DNA of 64,000 nt. Source: Akebia trifoliata. Taxonomy: Eukaryota > Streptophyta > Magnoliopsida > Ranunculales > Lardizabalaceae. The DNA lies in NCBI GenBank assembly GCA_017979445.1, contig CM030719.1:1240001-1304000 (forward strand), given 5' to 3'. Of the stretch, positions 1 to 10,222 are shown one piece after another. The position numbers and the translations under genes are program-made. The notes under the pieces were generated by a model. That model was not told the origin of the DNA. It searched no databases and saw nothing but the letters and a program-made list of their open reading frames with translations. Positions within the stretch are counted from its first letter, which is position 1. Every line of letters starts with the position of its first letter.

Positions 1-1190
1 TCCGATCAAGGGTTTCTCTAAAGGGGGTTTGCTTTCACGGCTCCCCTTCCAACAATATTTGCTAGCTAGGTCACTGGTAATGCACCTCACCATAAACCCC
101 TCCCTTTACTGTCTAATTCCTAGGAGCATCACCCAAATTATTGGGGAAGGAAACATGAATGATGAATCCTCAATCTTGAGCCACTAGCCTACAATGTACA
201 ATTTTTATAAATCCCTCGTAGCTAGCTTGTAAAACTGCCTAGAGAAACATTAGCAAACAAATAAAAGCACTCATTATCAACATTAATAGCAGCTCATCAA
301 AATCAAGGAAAAAAATTGATGGATAAAAAAACAAAAACAACTAATTCACTCTTTTTTATTAAATTCAACCCTGTATAAGCCCTTTACAGCTATCCAACAA
401 AAGATAAACCTTTCGACCATTAAACACAGATTATAAGCAATGTATCAAATTGAAACTCCAATTCTAGAGACTATTATATAAACCATACAAGCAAATCAAA
501 ATTATTAAATATGCTGCAAAACAACTCTATTAATAACCAAAGCATGAATCAAGGTTCCACCTCAATAACAGAGGATAATTCAAATAAGATGTCTTAGCAA
601 CCATCTTATGCTTTTTCATTTTGTAAATTTAGATTTGTATTTGTAAGTGTTTGTATCAGCAGCAGCATACTTATTTGCATCGAAGCCTTATCACAAATAC
701 TTATATGTGTTTGCATATGGTGGAGAATGATGGGTTACAATAATATGATGGCCATTGTTAAGGCTTGAGTTATTTTTATATGTTCTGTTTGTAGTAACTG
801 GGTTCCCTTTCTGCTAGGGGTGTGGACCAAAAGATAAAAAATCTATTAGATGAAGTTCTCATTTATGACAAACATCGGATCCTCTCTAAGTATCCTAACT
901 GATGGCGTGTCCACGTTGAAGGTCTTTTCTAATATTTTTGTAAATCAGAAATACCTCCCTTGACTTATGACTTCTCTTTGAGACTACCATAAATGACCTA
1001 AATGCCATCATTTTCAACATCTAGCTGATTTTCTCCCCAAAACCAGTCATCTTCAACCTCAACATAAAGTTTTTCATTCTCTTCTTCTACTTTAGGCTGA
1101 AACTTAAGATCCCATCTTTTTCAATATTCAAACCACGAGAACAAGACTGCCTTTTGGAGAAGCGGAAGTTTAATGGACTTTTGGGTAAAA
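1..1190. other. Intergenic DNA, no gene recognised
   Basis: AT-rich sequence with no credible open frame, RNA gene or transposon terminus that I could recognise. It is not visibly part of the duplicated unit, whose shared sequence begins near 1190 (compare 39240). Confidence 0.5.
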
Positions 1191-1781
1191 AAATCAAGGG
1201 TTTCTACAAGATATTGAGGACAAGATAATTGAAGATTCTATCTCCTCCAAACATCAAGAACAAGTTAAATAAACAATAAACAATATTTTACAATGCGTTA
1301 AAATATAATAGATTGAAGAAGAGATTGAATACGTTAAAAACGATGCACCTTCTTGGTGTTAAGCTTGAAAGTGGCATATTTTCTAGGTAAAAAATAAGAA
1401 GATTTTGACTTAAGGTTGAAGACAAGGTCATTTACGTCATCTTTTTGTCCGTGATACAAGATCAAGGTCAAGGGGCATGGCATCAGTTTGAAAACATGAG
1501 GATGAATGTCTAATATTGACAAAAACGTAGTGGCATGTCTGAAACTAACCTCCCCCCTCATTAACGCGTCCTATGAACCTTCCTGCCCACTGTTTAATTT
1601 TTTTTTTTCTTCAAAATCAAATATAAAATGTAATGTTAGGTTGGACGCCTTAATGACATTTGTTTAATAGAAATTTATATAATATATACAATTCATATGG
1701 ACCAAAATACATCCAAAACATAAAGGCAACCAAAAGAAGAAGACGACTTGTTTCTTGCTTGTTCAACCAAAAGCAAGGCAA
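1190..1781 (+). promoter_or_regulatory. Upstream region of copy 1
   Basis: This block is shared, with indels, by the regions upstream of copies 4, 5 and 7 (24560-24966, 39240-39788, 62280-62669). That is what a co-duplicated promoter and 5' UTR would look like. A TATA-like stretch (ttatataata) lies near 1676, about 105 bp before the ATG at 1782. The promoter function is inferred from position and conservation only. Confidence 0.5.
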
Positions 1782-3838
1782 ATGGAGAATCATTCAGGTT
1801 TGAATGTAACATCTGATGATCACAATTATTCTTCTCCAATCCCTTTGATTGGCTTATATACAGCTGCTGCCACCTCTGTATGTTTTCTATTTATGATTTT
1901 TGATCTGTTGTATGGACTGCGTTCTAGGAAGCCATGGATACCATGTCGATTCTTCTCACTCAATTCCCTTACCCTCACACTTCTTGCAATAGCTACAAAA
2001 CTCCCTGTAGATCTCACCACATCCATGCCTTCTGCTCACGATCAACTATCTAAACTTACTGGCACTATCTTCATATGCATCTCCATGGGGTTTTTCTTCC
2101 CTTCAGTTGGATCCCAGAGTCACTATGAACGTCTTTCCAACATGGCCTCCCTGACCATCTATGTAATAGCCGTTGTTGTCAATGTTGCTATACAAATGGC
2201 TACTAGTGTCATCTTTGCGTTCATTGTAGAACATGTCATAATCCTGTCTTGTATGGTGCTTTTGCTACTTGCATTATGGGATTCTACTGTTAGACATCAT
2301 CTTGGTACTGATATTTATCTCGATGATGTTAAAGAACAACTTGAAAAGGGTGACCCACGAATTTCGGAGAACGAATGTATGATTAATCGAATGAAATTGT
2401 TTTATGTGTCTAGTTATGGACACAACCCTCAATTGTTTATCAGTGATACTGCACCTGCTATGACTATGGGCGTGATTCCCATACTTTGCACGGTGGTTCT
2501 GTCACAAGCTGCAATTAGATCCCTCATTCTTAACAATACGATGGAGTTTGGTTATGGAGTTTCGGATTATAAATGGTCAATATGGATGGTGGTTGTCACT
2601 CAGGGTCTTACCATAACGATAGGTTGTATAGCAATTGGCTTTAGATGGCTTACTGTGGCGAGCAACACTACTGACCTTGTAGCAGAACATTACGTAAGAG
2701 GGCCGAATGGAAAATATATCGCTATTATAGTAAGGTTAAAACCCTTAAGGCTGTTTGTGAATATGAATTTTGTCTTTTTTGTTTTGTTATTAGAGAGTAT
2801 ATTTGTAATTCTATTGCCTTTTTGCGTGACTGTGTTGGCAACATATGTGATGAGAGGCAGTAAAAAATGCTTTAGTAAACAAAGAAATGGTGAAGCCACA
2901 GATTTAGTGAGACAAGAAGAACCCTATTTGTCTGGGAGTCAATTGATCTGGTGGATACAGAAGAAAAGTGAGGAGGATGTGAAGAGGTTGATCGAGAAAT
3001 ATAAAATTGATTCTCCAATTCATATGTTACAACTCTTTTGCAAAACTACTCCATCTGAAGAGTCACTTACTAACAAGCTTCAAGTTTCATCAGAGAACCG
3101 AATATCTTGTCTTTCAGTTGTGCTCCTTGTTAGAATGGCCATTGTTTCACTTCCGGATTCCCTCAGTACTTCTCTAGTTCACACCCTAGATGAAGCCTTC
3201 GAAATCATTTAGTTCATCGACGAGACAATGAGTGCTGGAAATCTCCGTAACAAAGCTAAATGGATGATGGCAAAATACATATGGAAGAAAAACAAATGCA
3301 TTAAATCTTCAGTGAAGAAACATTGTTCTGAAGTTGTTATGAGATCTATGGATGGAGGGTTTCAATCTCAATCTCAATTGAAAGTATTAAATGATACCCT
3401 TGGGACTATTGAAGAAATACCATTGGAACCAGATATGATAAATTTTGTTGTACGTGATGAAGTACATGCCATCAATGAATTTATCATCAAGTGCCAACCG
3501 TGCGCATCAATTGATGAGTTTCACGGTCACATCGAACAACTATTTGTGGACATGTTACAGTTTTTCTTCTCTCAACTCTCACATGCCATACTCATATTGT
3601 TGAGAGCCCCAATGAACAAAGCGAAGAAAGAGCAAGTTTTGCCTTGAAATTACTAAGCAAGGTTGCACCATTTGAGGACAAAGTTCATTGGTCATTTCCT
3701 ATCGGAACTGGTATCACTAGCTTGATAACCCCTCATGGTCAATCCAGAGATGCTCCCCGTATTGAACAATTGGAAAATGCAGCCACGCATATTGCTCTTC
3801 AGATAGCTGAAGATTGGGAAATTCAAGAGCATGCTTGA
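1782..3838 (+). pseudogene. Copy 1 of uncharacterised multi-pass membrane protein, broken
   Basis: It aligns end to end with the intact copies at 24967 and 39789. It opens at the same ATG (MENHSGLNV) and reads through the predicted membrane segments until an in-frame TAG at 3210-3212. The intact genes have TAT (Tyr of the IIYFID motif) there. The same frame then continues from 3228. A 4-bp deletion near 3592 (ctcatattg against ctcaagcatattg) shifts the remaining reading frame, which resumes at 3644 and ends at the normal TGA (3836-3838). Everything else is very close to copy 5, so inactivation looks recent. A truncated protein of 476 aa keeping all membrane segments could still be made from the ATG. 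No function is known for the family and I assign none. The pseudogene call is strong because two independent lesions are visible. Confidence 0.85.
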
Positions 3839-4200
3839 ACTTCATGGGATTCTAAAGGCAATAAAGGTATATCTTTTTTCTATTTGATTTAGTATCAGTC
3901 AGAATAATTTCTTCTTGTATAATGTGTCGAATGTATCATATGTACTGGAATGTATAGGTAATATAACGAAATAGTTATATTATAACTTGTAATTTGGAAT
4001 TGTGGATTATCTCTTTTTTAGGATTCACTAGTTACTGACATTTTACGTCAACAGATGAGGAAGAGGTGGAAGCCATGGATTTGGAGTGGAAGATGCAATG
4101 ATGTAATAGAGGATCTGTTGTTGTTGAAAGATCTTGTAATTCTCTATTATAATGAATGAAAGGCTTGCTATTTAATGCTCAAGAATTGTGTATCACGCCT
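3839..4200 (+). other. 3' UTR of copy 1 with a predicted intron (3867-4054)
   Basis: Just after the stop, ataaag|gtatat is a good donor (3867), and gtcaacag (ending 4054) is a good acceptor before a block starting atgaggaagaggtgg. The same donor and acceptor are kept in the other copies. In copies 2 and 4 the intron is longer (about 590 bp) than in copies 1, 5 and 6 (about 190 bp). The block ends in an AT-rich aatgaatgaaa stretch that could serve for polyadenylation. The splice call is inferred. Confidence 0.55.
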
Positions 4201-4399
4201 AATAAACCATGTATCTAGAATCATTCAAGTTATAAGGAATCAAGGTACAAAATTTGGTGGTTTGACGATTAAATTTGGTAAATGTGATTCCATGCCCTCA
4301 AAAAAATGAGAACGAGATATTTATAATCCATAGCAAGATATACGTTGTTATTATTTCAATTCAAAGCTATGAGTTTTGATTTTGTAACTCAAATACTCA

Positions 4400-4850
4400 C
4401 TGAGGTGGCATGGCGCCAGCAGTTATTAAGGAAATCAGAAGCTTGCTTAGAATCAGATTCATCCAGGAAGGTATCTACCAGTGGATAGCAAACATTATTG
4501 TGGTACCAAAGAAGGATGGGAAGGTAAGGGGTTTGCATCGACTATACCATCCCAAATAAAGTATTTATGAAAGACAATTTTCCCCTACCAACAATCGACC
4601 GACAAGTAAAGGTTGTTGTTAATGAATGAGCAGTTGATATATAACTAGATCTCATTGGTATTATAAAATCAAGAGAAGTCAGCATTTACCAAAGAGTAAG
4701 GAATGTTCTACTTCGAGTAATGTCATTCAAATTGAAGAATGCATTAACCACTTAGCATAGGATGATGACCAATTTTTTTAAAGATATGCTTCAGACACTA
4801 TGGAGGTCTATGTCGACTATTTTCGCATTTGAAAAAGGTGTATTATTTGC
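4400..4850 (+). mobile_element. Ty3/gypsy reverse-transcriptase remnant
   Basis: Conceptual translation, with frameshifts, gives recognisable Ty3/gypsy RT blocks. There is an EI..LL..GFI-like helix, then ANIIVVPKKDGKVR (RT motif 1). KDNFPLPTID follows, then MSFKLKNALTT (degenerate MPFGLKNAGAT) and FKDM....MEVYVD (the catalytic YVDD region). Stops and frame changes are frequent, so it is a dead fossil. The same fragment recurs at 9885-10221, 27915-28190, 42485-42905 and 56630-57015, mostly at the same distance 3' of a gene copy. It therefore inserted before the gene family amplified. Confidence 0.75.
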
Positions 4851-5850
4851 CCAAAACAGTGTCATTCACTGGTAAGAAACTAAATTTATTTTGTTTGATT
4901 TACCATTTTTCTAATTTAAAATGGAGGGGTAAAAATGTAATTTTCACACATTTTTTAGGGTCAGAGTGGTGACTACCCCATGTGGCACACTCAATCGATT
5001 TTATAAGTTCAAGAACTGTAGATGCTTTGGATTTATAAAAGATCTATATTTTATTGATTTTAAAATAGGAGAGACAGGACGTGCTTCTCAAAGAGTCTGC
5101 ATCTTTTTTGTCGAAATTTGAATATCCAAATCCGTATCCCATAAGCATTCAAATATATAAAATTATCTAAATTCGAATATGATATTCAAAATTTTTGGAT
5201 AATATCTGATTTTTCAAATTTAAATAGATTGGAATTTTCGACCATCCATTATCGCTCCTAATTCCCAGTTCTCTTTATATTATTTGTATAACATTTATAA
5301 ACCGTATCTGCGGTGTGCAAAGACTTATAGGAACTCAAAATGTACGGAAGGCTTTTTTTTTCTCCGTACATTTTCTTATCAGTCTCATATTAATTTTACA
5401 TTTTCCTGACAATCTTTCCTATTATAATGAGAGAAGACGGAGTAGAAAGTAGTTTGACGCCAAAATTCAGATTCCAAAAATAGTGCAATCTTAACATTTA
5501 AACTTAAAATTATTTGGGGTATTTAGGTCAAAAACCTAGAAATTTATAATCGCATGTTCCTAGATTATGTTGGTTAGTTTTTGAAGTACAAAAATATCCA
5601 TGTAATCTTTAATATCATATCTTTATAAATTTTTAAATTACAAATAAGCCCTTTAGATAAACGTTTGTTTGTACATGCAAGTTTCTAGTTATAAATAATG
5701 AGAGAAGGTGGATTCGATGTGGTTTGACATCAAATTTTGTATCCCACAAATGCCCCCACTTTTACATTTAAATTTAATATACTCAGGGTCATTTTAATAA
5801 AAACCAAGACAATTGCAGCCCACCACCTTCAAATCACGGTGGCTAATTCC
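4851..5850. other. Non-coding part of unit 1
   Basis: It contains the 'acagtgtcactcactgg' block also seen at 22730, 28206, 42920 and 57028, and the 'gactaccccatgtggcacactcaatcga' block also seen at 18120 and 28480. The latter part (from about 5390) matches 43320-43780. No gene is visible. Confidence 0.5.
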
Positions 5851-6106
5851 CAAAACATATTTTCCAGTGAGTTTGTCACTTTTTTAATTAGCGATCTTGC
5901 TGATAAATTACCAGTGATATCGCAAGTAATTTTAAAGGAACTTTTTTAATTATATATCTCGCTGATAAATTATCAATAAGAATGCAAATAATATTAAAGT
6001 CAAACACCTTTGATATTTTTAATGGGTAGTTTGTTGATATTTTATCGGCAAGATCTCTGATTATAACAGTAACGAGCTCATTGGAAAACATGTTTTGAGA
6101 ATTAAA
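5847..6106. repeat. Foldback / MITE-like inverted repeat
   Basis: The left arm from 5847 (aattcccaaaacatattttc) pairs with the right arm ending near 6106 (gaaaacatgttttgagaatt reverse complemented). The pairing extends imperfectly inward for about 70 bp, including a cttgctgataaa / tttatcggcaag pair. A diverged copy lies at 43786-44040 in unit 5. Small open frames inside it are by-products of the palindrome. No target duplication was resolved. Confidence 0.55.
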
Positions 6107-6519
6107 ATCAATAGTGTATCGAAATCGGATTTTTTTTCATATTCAGTGCACCAAATAGTAATTTACCTATTTTACAATTATCAACATATACATTGGTGGG
6201 TGTATTAATAGAAACTCTCCAATTCAAAGTTGTTTTTGTACTAAAATTTAGTTATTGAATATGAAGCATAGTCACAAAATTCTCAAAATATTCCTAAAAT
6301 TCTCTGAATTAAGTGTTAGAGGAAGAAATTATATTAGAACTTACTCAATTAATTCATTTAATTCAATTCTCGATTTTGAAAGAAATTTCAACCTAGATTC
6401 AGCATTGAACTCACTGCTATGTGTTTGATCCAACATCGAGCATCGGGTTCAATTCTTTTTTTTCATAGTAAGCTTTAAGCTCGAGGCTTGGGATTATTAG
6501 ACTATAAGATTTAAGGTTT

Positions 6520-6737
6520 CACAATGGTGTCGAAATTTTCGTTGTCAAATTTTTTTTTTCGATGGGCTGAAACTATCAAATTAATGAAGGATGAGAGAAA
6601 TTTGACAGCTCTAAGCCGTTAAATCTGGGGAACATCAAGAATTTCGATGGTCCTAGACCATCAAAATTCAGTTTCTAAAATTCGTGAGCCTTGGCCCGTC
6701 AATTTTTTATGTCGAATTTTCCAATTTTCACGTAGTA
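6520..6737. mobile_element. CACTA-type MITE (unit 1 copy)
   Basis: 218 bp starting CACAATGG and ending CACGTAGTA, with flanking TTT on both sides (3-bp target duplication). It is homologous to 44468-44729 and to the insert at 11671-11910. The inner part holds a palindrome around cgatggtcctagaccatc. The better preserved relative at 44468 has CACAATGTGAAAA against CACTAAGTGAAAA termini, typical of CACTA elements. Confidence 0.65.
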
Positions 6738-7250
6738 TTTATAAATAGTGACTGAATTTTCTACCACTATAAGGTCCAAAACTGACTCGACAGATGTATG
6801 GTTAGTTATGGATGCCATTGGCACAATGATATATTCCATTGCTAGAGATTTAATGGACTGTAATATTTACGGTTGCTAGAGATTTGAAGGCATATTTTTG
6901 CATCCACCACTATAGATTGGGCCACAATGACTGAAAAAAGCAATTGCTATAGAAGTTAAGTCTTTTTTAAAAATATATCACTTTTATTTATAGCTGAGAC
7001 CCAATGGCATGTGCTTTGAGGAAGAAAATCAATTGATTGTCTAAGCAATGTCAAAAGATAGATGTTTTTGGCATCCTAAAAAAATAACAAATATGAAACT
7101 ATCTGCCAAATAAAAGTAGTTTGACAGTATATGTGATTAAATCAAATTCATATATGTAGTACATATGAATTTACAAACATTAGGTAAAAGAATTTCTATA
7201 AAATTATGAACTCATGATCTTCCAAATGATAGTTTGAAAGTGTTTGGACG
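6738..7250. other. Non-coding, shared with unit 5
   Basis: It aligns with 44730-45720. At 6828-6836 (ttggcacaa) it preserves the empty target site of the palindromic element that occupies 44818-45028 in the other unit. No gene is seen. Confidence 0.55.
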
Positions 7251-8300
7251 ACAATCTTAAGAGCCTCCAACATTTGAATTAGTAAAGTTGCCAAATCAAG
7301 ACTTTGGATTCAGTTCAACACGATCCAAACCCGATTAACCAAGTACCAAGGGTCTGACCTATACCCCAATTGGTTTGGTCAAAAGGGATCTGACCCTTTA
7401 ACCATGCCCAAAGGAGGTTTGGCCTCTATATTGTCCGACCCTTACAACCTATAAAATCTAAAGGAGGTTCACCTCCCTTGGAGCCAACTACCTTCACCAA
7501 TCCGAATTACAAGGAAGTTCAGTATCTCTAAGGAGCCGACCCCTCCACTCGCTATCATTAAATGGTTCGGCCTCCTTAAGGGAGCCAATACATATAAATT
7601 CTCTATAAGACAATTCGGTCTCTCTAAGGAGTCATCCTCTTAATATAATACAAATTCCTTAGGGAGAGCCAAGCTCTTTATTAAAATACCATAACTTGCA
7701 GCTACTTGGGTAGCATCATAGGAAGAACCATAATACTAGAAGAGCAAATCTCAGATACATAACATGATTAAGTCGAAGAAAGGAACAACCGCCGAGTCAA
7801 ATCGGCTATCGACTAAAAGCTACTTCTCTTGTCAATTACAAAACCCAAAAGAGTAGAGCTTCAAGGCCATTATGAGTCTAGATGATGATGTTTTAAAGCC
7901 ATTATAAGATGAGAAAGTAGCTCATAATGACATCATGAGTTATCGATGACAAACATCATGGGAAGAGGTAACATGATCTAACTAAATGAGTTAATTATAT
8001 AAATAGGGAGACTTCTCCCAAGCCAAGGTAAGTCAAAATAGATACTACAACTCTTTTTGCCTCAAGACTTTTTCTCCTTGCTCTACATTTTTCTCAAGTT
8101 CTAACTTGATCTTCGGAGGCTCCTTGGTCGACACGTCATCGGTGTTTTTTAAGGTTAAGGCGACATCATAAGACGATTGGAGACTTAGAAGCTTCACTAG
8201 AGAAGACAATCGAAATTTAGACACTTCATCGAACAAGACGACCAGAGTTATTCGTTTATTATAATACACATCTTGAGAAAGAATTAATCATACTTTGTCT
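7250..8300 (+). mobile_element. Probable Ty3/gypsy LTR fragment
   Basis: It contains short repeated phrases of the type 'ggttcggcctccttaagggagcc', then a TATA box (tataaataggga near 7998). An R/U5-like tail follows, with ttgatcttcggaggctccttgg and a cggtgtt motif, a signature seen in plant Ty3/gypsy LTRs. The first half recurs at 45720-46190, where it is cut off by fusion to gene copy 6. No intact LTR pair was found, so boundaries are approximate. Confidence 0.5.
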
Positions 8301-9490
8301 TGATGGAGTTTTGATCATTTTATAATACATAACTCGAGGAGTAGGTGGTCCAAAAATATGTTCAAATGGTGAACCAGAGTTCAATCGAGGTTTAATACGG
8401 TTGGATCGATTTGAAATAATAACTAGTTATTAATATATAAAAATTAGAAATAGAATATATATATATATATAGAATTTCTGGACTCTTTCATGAGTCAATG
8501 AAAAAATGCAGAAACATTAAAGAGTTTGGTGACATTTTTATTTTCTTTCAATCGACAAAGTCTTAAATTTCATTTCATGAAGAAATCCGAATAAAAATAA
8601 TTTTTTGTAATTTAATAACTATTTTATGAGGACCGGTGGTTCGTACAGTTGAACCATTGGTTTGTTCCAGTGTGTCCAGTTTTTTACATTGCTGTAAACT
8701 CTTTAGAACCAACTCACCCAAGCAAACTTTGAAGCAGCCAACCTACTTCAAATTTGGGTAAAATCCTTGTTTTTGATTGGGGCGTGCCACGAAATTAACC
8801 CCATGCCTCTAAATACTTTTGTTAGTAAATATTAAGACTAATGATAAATTGACTCGTTAAGATGCTCTTAACGTGGCATATGGGCACATAACCATAAAAA
8901 ATTGAAGATTTTATCTCCTTCAATCTACAAACATCAAGAACAAAATCTGATTTTTTGTGGAGAAGAAAAGATTTCCGTAGAAAAATAATCGATGGTTTAC
9001 AACGCGTTAAAAGATAATTGATTGAAGAAGTGGTTGAATATATAAGTAAAAAATGAGGTAACTTCTTGGTGTTAAGTTTGAAAAGGACAAGGCCATTTAC
9101 ATCATTTTTTTTGTCCGTGACAAGACCTAGGACAAGGGGAATGACATTGATTTTAAAAAATAAGGATTAATCTTTAATATTGATAAAATCATGGGGGCAT
9201 GTCTGAAACTAACCTCCTCCCCTCTTTATTTTTATTTTTCTTCTAACTCAAATATAAATGAAACATTAGGTTTCGTTGAGGGAGCAGGAAGGTTCAGAGG
9301 ATGTGTTATTGACTTTTATTAAATAGAAATTTAAATAAAATGAATAGTCATTGTTATACGTGTAACAAGAACAAGATGACTTGCTTTTTTTTCTTTTTCT
9401 ATTTTGTGGCTTAGTGGCACTATCTTGGTATTCTCTAAATTAAGTCTAAAGAATAGATATCAATTAGAAGGGGATCAAAGAAAGAGATGA
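8300..9490 (+). repeat. Intergenic repeat block ending in an orphan promoter-like copy
   Basis: It is homologous to 19200-20260 and 57540-58700. The first part has the 'gactctttcatgagtcaatgaaaaaatgcag' sequence. From about 8880 it follows the sequence normally found upstream of the gene copies: the fattened 'acttcttggtgttaagtttg' block, the 'gagcaggaaggttcagagg' stretch and a 'gaatagtcattgttatacgtg' tract ending in gacttgctt. No gene follows. It therefore looks like a promoter and 5' leader that lost its gene. Confidence 0.55.
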
Positions 9491-9660
9491 ATGATGTGAC
9501 AAAGACCCTAGTTATATTTCAATATTTTGTGTTTGTAATAGAGGATCTGTTGTTTAAAGATCTTGTAATTCTCTACTGCAATGAATGAAAGGCTTGGTAT
9601 TTAATGCTCAAGAATTGTGTATCACGCCTAATAAACATGTATCTAGAATCATTCAAGTAA
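9490..9660 (+). other. Orphan 3' UTR fragment of the gene family
   Basis: From 'gatgtgacaaagaccctagttatatttc' this matches the last 3' UTR exon of the intact genes (27680 and 42105 regions). Here it is joined directly to promoter-side sequence at about 9490. No coding sequence lies in between, so the join removed a whole gene body. Confidence 0.65.
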
Positions 9661-9884
9661 GGAATCAAGGTACAAAAATTTGGGGTTTAGATAAGGATCT
9701 TCTCTGATTTTCTCCATTTCTAATTTTCTCTGTTACATAATATTTATTGACGATTAAATTTGGTAAATGTGATTCCATCCCCTAAAAAAAATGAGAACTA
9801 GATATTGATAATGCATAGCAAGATATAAGTTGTTATTATTTCAATTCAAACCTATGAGTGCTGATTTTGTAACTCAAATACTCA

Positions 9885-10221
9885 CCGAGGTGGCATAGCT
9901 CCAGCAGTTACTAAGGAAATTAGACGCTTAGAATCAGATTCATTCGGGAAGGTATCAACCGGGGGATAGCAAACATTATTGTGGTACCAAAGAAGGATGG
10001 GAAAGTAAGGGGTTTGCATTGACTATACCATCCCAAATAAAGTATTTTTGAAAGACAATTTTCCCCTACCCAGAATCGACCGACAAATAAAGGTTGTTGT
10101 TAATGAATGAGCATTCGATATATAACTAGATCTCCTTGGTATTATAAAATCAAGAGAAGTCAGCTTTTACCAAAGAGCAAGGAATGTTCTACTTCGAGTA
10201 ATGTCATTCAAATTGAAGAAT
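9885..10221 (+). mobile_element. Ty3/gypsy RT remnant, truncated at the junction with copy 2
   Basis: Same RT fossil as at 4400-4850 (ANIIVVPKKDGKV region, then DNFPLPRIDRQ-like). It breaks off within 'aatgtcattcaaattgaagaat' at about 10221, where gene copy 2 begins in mid-exon. Confidence 0.7.
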
Positions 10222-10222
10222 T

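Noticed and set aside
1826..2026. Minus-strand open frame repeated at 10167, 25011, 39833 and 62714
   Set aside because: Antisense shadow of the conserved N-terminal exon of the membrane-protein genes; its conservation is explained by the sense frame.
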